A stretch of DNA of 64,000 bases from Ophthalmolycus amberensis (lineage: Eukaryota > Chordata > Actinopteri > Perciformes > Zoarcidae). The stretch is taken from positions 253,501-317,500 of the forward strand of contig JAFEUB010001484.1 of the NCBI GenBank assembly GCA_024529925.1, written 5' to 3'. Both the position numbers and the translations under genes were made by a program. Shown one piece after another: positions 11,431 to 24,639 of the stretch. Every line of letters begins with the position of its first letter. The stretch's first letter is position 1. A model generated the notes under the pieces. It had not been told where the DNA came from. It worked only from the letters and a program-made list of their open reading frames with translations, and made no database searches.

Positions 11431-11828
11431 ATGAGTGACGCCGTTCTCCTGCTGAGTCAGCTGTTCAGTAGTTTGAGCAGAATCAGATCATTTACTGGAT
11501 TACATGAAATTATAGATTATCAGATAAAACCAACACATCATGATGTATCTGCTCTGCTGTTAGACTCAGTGATAAGGAGACAGCAAACATTGATAGAAGC
11601 CACCACAATAAACATAACATACACGGGTTTGAACGTGTTGTCACACATTTCAATGCTCTCATTGTATATTCTTCTGCCTCCTTCATAGTCTTTTAAAACG
11701 CCCGAGTGAGCTTCGACCAGTCAGAGGGTCAGAGTCATTTCCAGTTTCAATCATTGAAATAATGAAAACAAAATCTGTCAAATACACCAGTTTTTTCTCA
11801 TTATTTTACAGTAAAAACAGATTACAGC

Positions 11829-11831
<3 letters not shown>

Positions 11832-11869
<38 letters not shown>

Positions 11870-11873
11870 AGAG
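11832..11873. repeat. GA microsatellite
   Basis: Nearly pure GA run. Confidence 0.95.
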
Positions 11874-11879
11874 CGCACT

Positions 11880-13460
11880 AAAGCACTGAACTCACCAACA
11901 TACATTAACACACTTAATCCTTCATCTCCCTCATTTTGGCTCGCAGGGATTTTAACCCTTGACCTCTTCCCGTTGAGAGAGGCTGTGCAGCCATTAGACC
12001 GATCCGGCCGCGGCGTGACATCACCGGAATCTCTTCATGCCATCTTCACACCACGTCCATGCAGATTCAAGTTAAAGGTATTTCACATCGGTTTTGAGGG
12101 CGTTAACAAACAAATACAACTGGAAAGTTTCCTCGTGCTCACCAACAAAAGATAAATGAACCACGGTGGCATGTTTGCTCAACCAACTCCAGGAAAGTTA
12201 ACTTTGCTGAAGAGATCGCGGAAGATAATCCTTCTGCGTGGAGAGTTACTTTGAATGTCACGCTCCTACAACACGTAGAAGTGTGTTGAAATGTAATTAA
12301 GGTGGCTGGGACGCAAGAAGGAAGAGGATAAAGCACAGTAGAATGATGTGGGCTGGAGATACGAATGCTAACCGAGCCCTCCGTGTCACACAGATGGGAC
12401 GCAGTCGGTTTATGCGGGAAAGTTGTTTTACGTCGTCTGATCTGAATTTGCGTGTCCTTTTCTGCAAAAAGCTTTCACGCCATCCACCAGTTTGAAACAC
12501 TTTACTTGTTGGATCCCAGTTCAAATCCACAAAGAATGTCAATCCTGTTCAGCCTGGTGATCCATAAAAACGTTAGTGAGGATTAGAGTTTGGGCTCCTG
12601 TGTGGACTGACTCACTGCACTCTGGTTTCCACTGGGCCCGATAAACTGCCTGTCTGCTTCTAAAAATAATCTTTTTTACCCGTCTGGCTGCGGAAAGAAC
12701 ATGATGAACGAAAGAGAAAATAAAATGCAGCCTCAATATTGGACACAACCTACTGATGATTTAGCTATTTTTACTGGCATACCAGAAGCAAAGCTAAAAA
12801 TGAGTTTGTTGAGAGGACGGTGCTAAAGGAAAAGTCAAGGGTTCATCCTCTGGGGAGCAGGCGAGTGATTGTTACATTTTAACATCACGCCATTAGTTTT
12901 CAGGATGAACAGTCATGGGCCACAGTAATGGTCACCTCAGCCTGATGTGTGGCACTACAAGGCAGGAGGTTTAAAAATAAATGGGGATCAACCTGTGGAG
13001 AGCAGGAATAGTCATGCCAAATTTTAAGAGAAAAAATGGCCAATGATTGTTATATTTCGATTTTTTAAGGTATTACCCAGAAAGGTGCCATCCAGATGCA
13101 ATATCTCTCATGCCAGGGATTTCTGGTGGAGATGGGCAGCAACGGAGATAAAACCACACGGTCAGCGCGTTTTTCTCCAGAAGAAGAAAATGCTCAGTGA
13201 TGTCCACTGCAAACCTTCTGCTCACCGCGATCGCCGACATTTGGCAGAAGCTCTGGTCCGAGGAGACTTAGCACGTCCCCCTCAAACACAACCCCAAGCA
13301 TGCTCCGTGCTACAGTGTGCCGCATTTTGAAATCCTCTTTTCACCGATTCCGCTTCTCTACAGCACGTTTGACTTAATTTACCACCACCCTTCACAACGT
13401 ACATGCTGTCAGCGATCAGATTAATTAATCTAAATCCTAATCCCCTGTCTCGGCCTGAAC
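11880..13460. other. Intronic stretch without recognised feature
   Basis: Mixed sequence, no gene or clear repeat recognised. A poly-C run at 13467-13485 ends it. Confidence 0.5.
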
Positions 13461-13858
13461 CTGTGACCCCCCCCCCCCCCCCCCCACCCTCAAAAACCAG
13501 CGGCAGATGAAACCGTTTTTCAGCGGCAGTGTGCGAGCCTCTAATAGCCAACATATGGATGCTCACTTGGTTGCCAGCAACACAATCAGGACTACATTAT
13601 TTGGCCCACACTGGAATAATAAAGGAGCCAGATCAAAGAGCTGATTACTTCAGCACTCCAGAGCTGCAGGATTCTTTTCTGTTTGTTCTCTCTTCACGTC
13701 GTTCCTTTATTCCTCTTTGTCATCTTTGGCTCGTTCGTTTTCTTTTTTCTTCATTCCTTTCTTCCTTCCTTTCTACGACAAGGTATGGCCCACTTATTGA
13801 CAACGAGCACTGTATGGAGGCTGGGTAGCATCTATCATCATGGCTATTGATGCTGTGT

Positions 13859-13916
13859 AGTGTGTGTGTGTGTGTGTGTGTGTGCGTGTGTGCGTGTAGG
13901 TGTGTGTGTGTGTGTG
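13859..13916. repeat. GT microsatellite with gcgt and aggt interruptions
   Basis: 58-bp GT-rich run. Confidence 0.95.
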
Positions 13917-14063
13917 ATGCTGTTGGCTGGAGACCCATTTGAGCACAAACAGCAGCATAAAACAAATCTAGCTGGCTGGAGAGTGAAAACAGACAGCGTC
14001 ATGTCGACCAGATGTTTGATCACATGCACGAGATAGATAGATGGATAGAGAAACGGAGAGAGA

Positions 14064-14580
14064 TCTGTTTTTGAAGCCTTGACTTTGGAGTTCTGGACGT
14101 CACCATCTTGGTTTTTTTGGATACAGGAGTGACAGGAGAGGTGGGAGTACAACCAAACACTGAATAAGACTTTTTTAGGCGACTAAAATGTTACAATGAA
14201 CCTTCATGAGTTGAAAACATGCGTTTGAAAGGGTTAAACTTCTAAGACAATAACACGGACAACTCGCAGACTGGACAACGCCGTGGTAGGGACCTGTCAA
14301 TCACGAGGTAGCCCCGCCCTAAAGCATTCCCATAATTTACTAAATGAACATCATGCTGTATTGAAGAAGACTTGAAACTAGAGATTGACACCACAAACTC
14401 ATGTTTACAATGTTTACTGAGGTAATAAATCAAGAGAGAAGTAGAGTCATTTTCTCATAGACTTCTATACAACCTGAGGAGTCGCCCCCTGCTGGCTAAT
14501 AGAGAGAATGCAGGTTCAAGGCCCTTCAGCATCGGCTTCACTGGTTTGCCGCCTGGTCGGTGTAACATGGAGCGAGGCAG
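14064..14580 (-). repeat. Dispersed repeat family A, minus orientation
   Basis: Aligns by eye, in reverse, with 26380-26760. Shared blocks include ccagcagggggcgactcctc, acctcagtaaacattg, tttcaagtcttcttcaatac and accaagatggtg. This copy retains a middle segment missing from the 26-kb copy. Other fragments lie at 29822-30005 and 62590-62790. No transposase or reverse transcriptase was seen, so the class is unknown. Confidence 0.75.
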
Positions 14581-14809
14581 TAACACTGCAGTGGTATGGG
14601 GTGCAATTAACAACACAGCGTCCTCACAACCGATGTTCATTTGTAACAACTTTGCAAAAACAGATGACGGAGTGAAGGGAAACAAAAATGCTTCTTACTC
14701 GAGCGATTTTAACTACAGGTGCCCCATGTTTTGAATACAAGTGGTTTCGGTGAAAAGGGTCGGCAAGAAAAGTAGAGCAATTAATACAAATGCCCACTGC
14801 ATGCAACAT

Positions 14810-15050
14810 CAGTGACTTCATCGTGGACCTGTAGGCATACGGGCCGCCAGCATCAGACACAGAAAGCAGTCATCCGCCTCTCCGAGCGCGAGCTGTCCGA
14901 GCCCCAAACACGCCGCCACGGCTGCCGCGCCGCATTGTGCTGTTGCAGCGTCGTCGCCGTCTTGTTGTTTAAAGTGTGACAGCTGTCCGCTGTTAATCAG
15001 CCAGTCCATGCAGCCTCCCTAACAGCTCACCACAGCATGACTGACCCACT
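14810..15050. other. GC-rich stretch without recognised gene
   Basis: Locally CpG-containing sequence (14870-14960); no splice-bounded open frame seen. The 15060-15230 stretch carries short CA/GT runs, including CA at 15211-15231. Confidence 0.4.
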
Positions 15051-15599
15051 AAAGACACACACGCACACTCAACAAAACGACAGCAGCCCTATTTTCCACT
15101 CTGATAATGAAGACTTGGTAGGTTGTGTGTGTGCGTGTGTGTGTAGGGGGACTCTACTGTGAACAATTGAGTCAGCCCTGGTTTAGAGTGGTGTCATACA
15201 GTATAGAGTGTACACACACACACACACACACTTTGTTCCCTTGCCAAAAGACACGTTAAGTTACTTCAGCTTGCCTTTTGCTGTGAAGCTTGTGCTTAGT
15301 GCATATGAGAAGAGGCTTTAGCACACCCGTACGAACACACGCGGAAAAAACAAAAAAGTGAATCATCCACCGACAATCACCGCTGTTTTCCAGCTAACAG
15401 TAACAGGAGTGTGTGTGTGGGGGGGGGGGGCAGCTACACTAGCAGAGAAACCGAATACGGCTGAAACAACAGGAGGGCGGCGTGCTGTAGCGACAGACAA
15501 CCCCGGCACAGAGATAGAGAGACCGAGTGATAATGTAGCTCAGGCAGTGCTTTACGACTGTACGGGATATTAAAAAAAACCAGATGGGCTTTTGTTATG

Positions 15600-15960
15600 T
15601 TTTCATGGAATTGCAGCCGAGTGAGTAAAACTCAAACCAAAGCGTTGAATAAATCCTGCGTGCTTGCAAAACACATCCTTACTTCTTCCAATGCAATCAA
15701 GAGCATCACATTCTGAGTTACATAAATCACTCTCTTCAGATATTACTAGCCCACCAGATAATGCAGCTAAATCTAATAACAGTAGCCCAATCGCCAAAGC
15801 CCCCGCACAGCAGCACGTTGATTTATAGCCTCCTTAATGTCACAGTGAGTCTTGATGTTCCCTTTATTTTCCATTCATCCAAACCAAAGCCAAGATGGCA
15901 TGCTGCACGGCTGGAGCGCAGTTCAGCAGCCACTGTGAATCTGTGAACATCAGTCTACTT
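15600..15960. promoter_or_regulatory. Candidate conserved noncoding segment
   Basis: Non-repetitive balanced-composition block with homeodomain-type TAAT motifs. Suggested only because it stands out from surrounding repeats. Confidence 0.2.
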
Positions 15961-16831
15961 TCTGTGCCTTGGATAATGTGTTGGCTGATATTGACACCAT
16001 TGTGTGCAGTTTTTCATTTACAAATCCTTTTTTAAGTTTTTTTCTTTCGATACTACAATATCCATGAGCCTCCATTCAGCACAATCTACTCTTGCTATGG
16101 CGCCGTGTGTCCCCATCAAGCGGCAACCTCCGGTGCTCAAAAACGAAGCTGGTGCGGAACTGCCAGAATACGCACCAGAACTAGTCACTGATTAGATGTT
16201 TCCTCGATAAAATACAGAAAGTGGACGGATGGATTTTTAGCACACATGTATCTTGCAGTTGAAGCAAGCATTAGCTTCTGCTAGCTGCACGTAGCAAAGA
16301 CGAAACATCTGATGATTCGTTACCTTATACCTGAAGTAGCATTAGCTTCATCTACATCCAATGGTTTACATGTTAATCCGATGTGCTAACGAGCTAAATG
16401 GATTGAGCCAATCAGCAGGTCACACTCACTGACACTATAAGGTATTTGGGAACTCCAATATGGCTGCCAGATGGCTTGTTCCTGTACGTGCAGCTAAAAC
16501 CAGATACCTGAAGAACCAACATAGCGTTTCCCTACAAACACTAAACCCAGTGCATGTGTGCATGAATGCAGGTTACAATTCAAATGATGTCTGTACCAAA
16601 CGAACTGAAACCCCACGTCTACCGCTCGCTGCTGCCTGTCCCCATCTGCCAGCTGGCCTTGATGCTCAGAGGTTGGATCGGGATGGCGGGCGCTCAGTCC
16701 GACACCGGGAATCAAACCTGCGACCTCGGGGACGGAGAGCTTCTCTTCCCAGGGACAGGTCAGGGTGGAAATACCCAGCTATCCAAAGAATGCTGACCCA
16801 CTCTGTTCTGCTACAGTCCACCTCCCCTCAT

Positions 16832-16834
<3 letters not shown>

Positions 16835-16914
<80 letters not shown>

Positions 16915-16928
16915 ACGCACACACACAC
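16835..16928. repeat. Long CA microsatellite
   Basis: About 94 bp, interrupted once by cccacg near 16911. A dispersed-repeat fragment with gggaatcaaacctgcgacct precedes it at 16660-16750. Confidence 0.97.
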
Positions 16929-16999
16929 GGATGACTCACTGTTCGACTATGTGTGTGTTTGTTAATATGCATTTGCATTTGGGCAGCTGCGACCTCGCA

Positions 17000-18700
17000 C
17001 ATTAAAGCCAAAGGCTTTATAAAGACGTGGAGAGGGGGAGAAAACAACTGACCGGTCTGTGTTACACAAGCTGCATGTTATCGGTGCGATACAGCAGATC
17101 CTGTGTTTATTTCACCGCTGCAGTTGCATTCAGGAACACTCTCGCTGGTGAGAAAGGTCACTGTGACGCAAAGCAAGTTTAGAGCCTGGACTGTGAGTAT
17201 TTCAACCCATCAACAGATACGTCGGAGATCATCTAACAGTCATGTGGTCACAAGCGCCACATTGTAAACAATGTCATCGTAGTGGAACTCAATTCCAATC
17301 ACATTAGACATGTTTTTCAACAGCCTTTAATCATTCCTTTTTTGAATGGATCGCTGGATATTGTTTTTATGGTCCACCTTGAATTATATGTGTCAATCAA
17401 ATATAATATTATTTAATAATTAATGAATAATAATTCAAGTTTTCTTTATTAGCAATTGTTTCATTTTTGTTAGCTTAGAATGAGCCTTTCACAGGGTCCG
17501 CCGCATTGCACCGCCGTGTTTCTACGGTAGCCCAGAAGGGACAAACCAAACAGCGGCCATACAGAGAGCCTTTCTCCCACACACTGCTGCACACTGGACA
17601 AGCCCTCTCTGTTTGTAAAGGAAGGCTCGTTAAGAAGCTGGACGTTTGATTCTCTTCAAAACTTCTGGTGTGGCTGCTAAAGAATTCGACAAATTCTGAC
17701 GGAAAGATGAAGATGTTAGGACATCTGGAGGCCCTGCAGACGTGATTCTAGAGATCCAGATACAGAGGACAGTACACCTGCACACCCTTATGAAACACCA
17801 CGTGTGTGTGATGTTGCAGCTCAGGCCTCTAATCGTACAGGCCGCATGCTGCCCTCTCAGTTCAGCCCGTCTCTTTTCACTGCAGGTACATAAAAACATA
17901 AAGCGCCATCAAACACATTTAAAACTATAAAATAAAAATATTAAAACGCTCCTTTTTTTAACCTTTGGTAACCAATAACATCACGCACCATTTGACTCTC
18001 ACTGCCACGTTCTAACACGACACAGAGTGAGGATGCATTAACGCCCCCCCCCCCCGACCCAAAACCATAAATAAAAAAAGGGGAAAAATGCCATACATAG
18101 GAAGTAAGTATAGATGAAACTCAATCTGACATTAGAGCGTAATACCATTCAGAAATGTGCAGCGAACCAACCAGAAGCTACCAACAAAATAAATAAAACA
18201 TGCACACGCAAAGCAAAGCACGCACAAACGAATAAGAGTCATCTAACACCTTTATGCAAGATTAAACCAGAAAAGGCCTGATTATCACAACACATCAGCT
18301 CCCCATCAGCAGCCACTCTGACATTTCTATTTCAAACATGTGACGGCTATGACATCACTAATGACCTGCTAATTACCCGTTCCTCACATCAGTAATGGAG
18401 AGCAGCAACATACGGGGGAAACACACTCGTCCTTCTATATATCGTAATGAGAGAACATAACGCACACAAAGCACATCACCAATAAATAAATAAAAGAAGA
18501 ACACGTCTCACCTCTTCATCAAATTCATCAGCGAGTGGGTTGTTTGTTTTTAAAGCAGGTGCCACCAAATCCAGTCAAAAATGTATTATCAGTTGATCTG
18601 TTGGGTTGTTTGATGAATCTTCTAGTAATTAGTAAAAAAAAAAATTCTGATTCTGATGAAACCGCCAAAATATTTACAGAATTGTTTTAGCTCGATAACG
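17000..18700. other. AT-rich intronic stretch without recognised feature
   Basis: Scattered poly-A and poly-C runs (18044-18054). No gene, RNA or strong motif seen. Confidence 0.5.
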
Positions 18701-18947
18701 GAGTAAAACAGCTGACGTTCAGAAGAACAGAACCGGGAATGATTCCTTTAAGGAGACAAACATAGTGAACAGAGGTGCGTTTGAAAGCATCACCTCTGTG
18801 AGACCGACCTGAAGGTGGTCAAGAGTTTGCAGTTCGGGAGGGGAGAAATATTTTACATAAATAACAATGATGAAAATGAGACTTGAAGCGCAAGTGAACA
18901 TTTGGATTATTTGATTATTTTGCAATTTTGAGTTGGGTGGTGTGAGA

Positions 18948-19285
18948 CCAGCGTTTCTCAAAAATAAAAATAAAAATCCGGGGACCCACTTTTTGGACCC
19001 ACCAGATGGTTTGTCATTTTAATAAAATTCACAATAGGCCTGATCTATGAAGCCAAGTTGTGCGTAAATGAAGGTTCTCTGACCATTCGGTGTTCGGCGA
19101 CAATTATCAGAACAATACGAACATCCAGGCTCCCTCGTGTGGCTCAGAGGAGTACTGGAGATATCAATGTTCAAATAAAACACTGTGAGAGAAATTCTGC
19201 AAATTTATTTGGCGACCCAAACAAAAATCTCCTGCGACCCACCCGAGGGTCTCGACCCAGTCGTTTGGGGATGACTGCGTTAAAG
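18948..19285. mobile_element. Probable hAT-like non-autonomous DNA element
   Basis: Begins near cagcgtttctcaa and ends near cgtttggggatgactgcgtt, a poor inverted repeat of the kind bounding fish hAT-derived elements. It includes the typical ggggacccactttttgg and gcgacccacccgagggtc blocks. Target duplication not resolved. Confidence 0.5.
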
Positions 19286-19594
19286 AATGTGGGAGGAACT
19301 CCAGATTAATTTCCTTAAAATAAATATTAAACACGACAATTGACTTTGGTCTTTGTTGTTATTTGATAACCGCTGATCAATAAAATCATTTGTGGTGGGG
19401 GCAACTGCAGATGTATTCTGGGCAAGTAGATTTACAGACCCACTTATCAGAGCAGGCAAATGAAAAAAAACGGCACTATTTTAACCCAGTGTGTGTGTGC
19501 GTGTGTGTGTATCAGCGGCATCAGTGTCAGATAATCTGATGCAGGAGGATTAAGTGAAAGCCTGAGCTGTGTGTCAGGCTTTAACAGACCGGAC

Positions 19595-19595
19595 A

Positions 19596-19668
<73 letters not shown>

Positions 19669-19676
19669 CACACACA
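19595..19676. repeat. Long CA microsatellite
   Basis: About 82 bp with one caaac interruption. Confidence 0.97.
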
Positions 19677-20210
19677 AATGCATTAATGTGTTTATCATCA
19701 TATAAAAAAATAAATGTTCAGAATTGTGTATGAGTACTCGGAAACACACAGATTTGTATTTCATCCTAATAAAAACAAAGGTAACAGCCTATTTACAGAA
19801 CACACCGCACGTACACAAACGCACACATTACACACGCAAACCTGCACAGACATGATGTCATCCTAACCTGGTGCGCAGAGAGAAATGCACTGAAATAAAG
19901 CACAAACACACACTCATCAAAGAAAGAGACACAAAAGCAGAACATGAATGTGAAGAAAAGGAGCGCGCTGAAACACACACACACACATTTACAAATTCAC
20001 ACAGGCGCTCGTACAGCAGCGGCTCAAAGTGTGTCCTCACACACAAAGAGAGGACACGCAAAAATACGCAAACACTTTGAGTTGTTCAAACAGAATAACT
20101 CAAGCAGATGGAGATAGCGGTCTACACACACACACAATGCGTCTATTTATAAAGTTATAATTGCATAACACGCTGTGCTCTAATTCCAGCCTACTGAGCA
20201 CACAGGAAGT

Positions 20211-20252
20211 CCACACACACACACACACGCACACGCACGCACGCACGCACAT
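20211..20252. repeat. CA/CGCA microsatellite
   Basis: CA run grading into acgc repeats, an alternating purine-pyrimidine tract with Z-DNA potential. Confidence 0.9.
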
Positions 20253-20578
20253 GCAAAAAAACTGACCGTGTATTAACTCCTCAAAGACGGAACAAAGTGG
20301 ACATGAACGTGTGTGTTTGCTTGTAAAATAAAAGGCAATGGAAAGAAAAAAAGACACACACACCTCTATTACACAACAGTGTCAGTAATACACAGAAACA
20401 CACCTTTATGGTTTCATTTGATTCCCATGATGGGAATATTTCAATACAAAAATAAAAAAACAAAAAAACACATTTACAAAGAAAATATATACAGATATGA
20501 ATAAATCAGTCATTTATCTGACAAAATAACATACATTTTATTATCCAACCCAGGACTTTCATGAGGATAATTTGGCCT

Positions 20579-20591
20579 TGACCTTTGACCT
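20579..20591 (-). promoter_or_regulatory. Perfect DR1 nuclear-receptor half-site pair
   Basis: TGACCTTTGACCT in plus sense, that is AGGTCAAAGGTCA on the minus strand; lies about 3.3 kb downstream of exon 10a. Function untested. Confidence 0.4.
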
Positions 20592-20799
20592 CTTTCCTCG
20601 ACCCGGTTGTACGACTAAAATGTAAAATTAAAAGAAAATCCTCCAATGGATTTATGAATGTATCTAAATGTGCAATTCTTTTCATTTTACATGAATTCAA
20701 AAAGACTGAAATGGAAATACTATTTTATACCCGACTATAATTGGAGTTCGTTAAAAAAAAAAAAACCTGTGAATTAAAAAAAGAAAGAATAATTAAAAT

Positions 20800-21070
20800 C
20801 TTCTCACATTTGGAGTGGCGTTTGTCGCAGACTGAATAATGGCTTTAAAGTGTTTAAAGTGTGTGTTTCCTGGAGCTGCACATTGAGAGAGGACCGCAGG
20901 ATTTTGGCAGGCGGCTTCAGGACCCTCCTAATTAAAACGTGCTGAATATTCAAATGCTGCGTTAGCATAACAATGGCCGGCTGGCCGGGCCGGCTTTAAA
21001 TGAGGCCTTTTGTTTTTAGCCGAGCTCTCTGCTGCCTCATTAAGCCTGCTGGAGCTTAAGTTAGCGAGCC
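20800..21070. promoter_or_regulatory. Candidate conserved noncoding element 3' of exon 10a
   Basis: Non-repetitive block with a SOX-like AACAATGG, taattaaa and tcattaa homeodomain-type motifs and a GC-rich ggccggctggccgggccggc core. Composition resembles vertebrate developmental enhancers; conservation cannot be checked here. Confidence 0.35.
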
Positions 21071-21439
21071 GACAGCCGCTAACCGGAGCTCAGGCCTCGG
21101 CCCTCGCCCTCCTCCTCTCTCCCTCCCTCCACATTCTCCCCAAACCAAAGCACCCCCCCCCCCTTCCCCGCCCCCGATTTCAGCCTCTTCGCTGTTTGGT
21201 CCCGTCGGGCCACGGCTTGCTGCTGCAGATCTGTCCGAGCCCTTCTGTCTCTCCTCTCAAACCCCCGGACCACTCTGCCCCAATTTCCTCTCGCTCCACT
21301 TCAGTCTCCATAACACACGGACGAGCCTGAACCACACACGACCACAGAATCCCCGAGCCGGCCAAAGCCACCAAACAGGAACGCAGGGAGACAAAACAAG
21401 ACGACTTTTTCATCACGGAGATTCTCTCATTTGTGCGTT

Positions 21440-21840
21440 TTCTCCCATCCCGTCAGTGGATGGCGGGCGTGAACAAGCCAGTGACACAGACCGACAGAGT
21501 GAGACAAGGCGGGGTGGGGGGTGGGGGGGTGAAGTGAAGATGGAAAGGAGCTTGGCACCGGATCAAGACCGTCGGGCACAATGTGCCATCCAGCCGCCAA
21601 ACAAAGCGGTGCCACTGCCGAGCCCCCGTGGCACCGGAGTGCCGAGGAGCTCCGGCTCCGAGCGAAGCCGCAGAGATGCAAAGAAGGCCCCCAGACTATG
21701 CGGGGAGAGAGCGGGTGCAAAAAGGGCATGAGGCTCCGGAGCCGGTAGCCGACAGCGAGGGGGCCGACAGCGCTCGGAGGGCCCGGATGGAGGCCGGAGA
21801 ACCAACAGGCGGCGAGTAGACAGAGGCCGACTGTCGCTGG
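21440..21840. other. CpG-rich patch 2 kb downstream of exon 10a
   Basis: High-GC, CpG-dense sequence, open in several frames because stops are rare at this composition. No protein family recognised. Could be a CpG island belonging to the exon 10a promoter region. Confidence 0.4.
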
Positions 21841-21959
21841 GACAACAGAGGCTCTGTTTACAGCTGCAGGTCACATCAGCTACACAGACATCAGAACGCA
21901 CATCACTGCTGACCACAGAGTCTGAGGTCACCAACACGGCCACACCAAACACCGCACGT

Positions 21960-23280
21960 TTTATGGCATTTTTAAATATCAGTCTACTATAAATTCAGGA
22001 TGTATGAAAGGCAGATTAAATGCGTTAAAGAAATAGAAAATATAAATTAAAACAAGAATTAAATAAGGTTCATAAATCTGATAGAAATGAAGGTCATAGA
22101 TATGTTTAAAAAATAAACTACAAAAAAAGCACTGTTTCGTGTCAAAATCGAATCATGTATTTTTGCTACAAAAAAGGAAAACATAACTCATAATATAAAT
22201 ATTTTGCGGACAAATATCCACAGCTGCAGTGTCGCCTGTGATTCATAGATCGTCTCTCAGGGCCTGTAAGGTGCTGGATCAGAATTATTATTATTCATTT
22301 ATTATTGTTAATATCGTAACAAAGATCAAACTATTTGGAAATATAATTCTCTCGGATAATTTTTTGGATGATTATCCCTGTCGTTTTTTTCCCAGCATCC
22401 TTTGCTGTCTCCTCCTCTGTCTGTCCTCTTAAACCTGTGAGCATCAATTAGGAGTCAGAGAGATGAGACAAAGGCAGACGGACAGTTCGCTGACAGGTGG
22501 ATCTGTGGGAAATCCCAGCGTTCCGTCTTCATTTACACCTGCGACTTGCAGACATTCTTTTTGAAAGCGTTGAAACCTGTGAAATCCATTCGCCCCCTCG
22601 CTCCGCTTTACGCGCTGTTTCTCATTTCTAGCCTTCACTCCCCCCCCCTCACCCTGAGACCCCCCTCACCCTGAGACGGGTGTTTTACAGGTGGGGGTTA
22701 GACAGACAGACAGGTTCATAGGAGGTCAGATAGCTTCATACTTGCTGGAAGGTTTTCTCTTTGAACCCAGACAGTGTTTTAAGGATTTTCGAGAAACTCA
22801 TTGATATATTTTAAAGAGGAAAAAAGCAATTAAGCGAAATATATCTTTAATAGACTGGTGATGGGTACCTTAAATTCCTCATTTTCAGAATTTGTTGTAT
22901 TTATATTATTATTATAAAAGAATGAAAATCGATTAAAAATAACATGATTAATCAGAGATCATCACTGATATTAATATACAACTCTGTAATTAAGGACATC
23001 ATTTTCCAGCTCTGCCTTAATAAATACATTTTCAAGGTTATAGCTAAAATAAACTAAATATCACAAATGTAATTCCAGGCCCAAATTACGAGAGAAAAAG
23101 CCACATATTTGGAGGAGAAATAAAATAAATAAAAAATGAAAAGCCACAAGTCCCTGAATGGAACACACACTCAAACAAACCCAGAAAACCACACGTGTGT
23201 CATTCCGCCTCAGAGCAACAAAAACAAAAATCATTCAATTTAATACTAAGGCTGGATTTTTTTTTTCTGCATTTACGTCC
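21960..23280. other. AT-rich intronic stretch without recognised feature
   Basis: Low GC with TTATTA-type runs; nothing supported. Confidence 0.5.
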
Positions 23281-23560
23281 TTAAAAACAAATAGAAATAG
23301 GCCACAGTGAAAGACAAACAATAATACATCTGCGAGCGGATTCATTAAAAAATAAATCTGCAAGCGCAGAATCCGGGAGACAGTAAAGCAACAGCAAAAA
23401 ATGTAGACATTTGGGGAAGTTTTTTTCCAAACGATTTTTTTCTAATCGCTGAGGTGTGACACGCGCACACTGTAAACACATATTCATCACATTTCAGAGG
23501 AGTCTGTCCAACCAAGCCGCTATACGGCACTCCACAGCAGCACTGTCACTTTCCCCCGCT

Positions 23561-23561
<1 letters not shown>

Positions 23562-23602
<41 letters not shown>
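23562..23602. repeat. CA microsatellite
   Basis: Pure run, about 320 bp 3' of exon 10a on the gene's strand. Confidence 0.95.
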
Positions 23603-23605
<3 letters not shown>

Positions 23606-23924
23606 TATTTCCCAAACAACAGCATCGCTGTTTTGTTTGTTTTTTTCATCCAAAAATAAACCCCGACACAGAGGCACAGTCACAGTCCGTTCGCGCTTTC
23701 ACGCGCGGCGGCGACCCGACGCGCTGTTGAGTTGCTACGTGAAAAAGCGACACTCATCTTCACCTTCACACCTCCTCTCCCTCTCTCTCTCACTCACTCT
23801 CTCTTTCTCACACACCCTCTCTCTCTCCCCCCTCTTTCTCTCTTACTCCCTCGCTCTCCCCTAAACCCTCGCAGGAGGGAGGAAAAAAGAACCGCTATTC
23901 AAGGGATGGAAGTGTCCGTCTTAC

Positions 23925-23993
23925 CGCTTTGCCGTTGTAGTAATACATCAGTGAGCTGCTTGTCATCCCGGGGATGGTGTACGCACAATACAT
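23925..23993 (-). CDS. tcf4: tcf4 alternative first coding exon (TCF4-A isoform, human exon 10a equivalent)
   Basis: First coding exon of the short TCF4-A form. This isoform lacks activation domain 1 and the nuclear localisation signal but keeps the downstream activation domain and bHLH. The minus strand reads MYCAYTIPGM then SSSLMYYYNGKA, 23 residues, ending GGCAAAGCG|GTAAGAC in phase 0, the phase needed to join exon 10 (VYAP). This start peptide is characteristic of vertebrate TCF4-A; TCF12 has a related one with PVPGM and a final KT, so TIPGM and KA point to TCF4. It lies 27.4 kb downstream of exon 9 in the same intron, as in mammals. Exon 10 was not found below this point and is expected outside the window. 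Confidence 0.93.
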
Positions 23994-24480
23994 CGTTCCT
24001 CTCCCTCCGCAGAAAGATGGAGAAAAAAAAGCGCCTCTATTTCTCCCTTTTCTCTCTCCGCGTGTCTTTCCCTCTCTCTCTCGCTCTCTCTCTCTCTCTG
24101 TTTTGGTTTATTACGCTCCCCCCGCCACTACTCTCGTCTTCTTCGCCACCTTTCTTCTTCTCCCTCTTCTTGCTTCAACTTTTCTCGGATTTGTTATGAT
24201 CTCGAACTCTCGCCGCTCCGCTCGCGTGTCCCTGGCTGCGCGGTTTTTTTTCCCGGCCGACAATTCCTTCAGTTGCATTTTCCCATATGGCCGAGCCGAG
24301 GCACGCGGAATATGCAAAGTAGGCAGAGAGAGAGAGGAGTGCCCCTCCCCTTCGCGCGCTCTCTCTCTCTCTCTCTCTCTCTCCCCCCCCCCCCGCTCCG
24401 TCTCACACACGCGCGCACGGAAAATGTACGGACAGACAGAGGTTGAAACCTAGCTCACGCACATATACGCACAGAGGCAG
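23994..24480 (-). promoter_or_regulatory. tcf4: 5' UTR and candidate promoter of tcf4 exon 10a
   Basis: Sequence immediately upstream (minus sense) of the TCF4-A start codon. It holds many CpGs, several GA/CT tracts, a CATATG E-box at 24284-24289 and an octamer-like TTTGCATA (24311-24318, minus sense). A CT tract running into poly-C sits at 24359-24394. No TATA box was seen. The transcription start is unknown; promoter function is inferred from position and from the known internal promoter of TCF4-A in other vertebrates. Confidence 0.6.
24359..24394. repeat. CT run passing into poly-C
   Basis: Sits about 370 bp upstream of the exon 10a start codon, inside its candidate promoter. Confidence 0.95.
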
Positions 24481-24639
24481 GCGCTCGTGGGCACGCGCGC
24501 GGTAGCCGACACCCTTTCAACTTTCCACAGTAAATCTGGAAGTCATCCCCTTCTCTCTCTCTCTCTCCTCGCGCGGTGCTGCAGTTTGCCGCCTGCCTCT
24601 GAACTGAGCCGAATATTCACTTTTTCCACTGCTTTTAGA

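Noticed and set aside
1..23900. tcf4 exon 10 and the bHLH exons
   Set aside because: Searched by eye for VYAP, DYNRDS and FFMQ codes in minus sense; none found.
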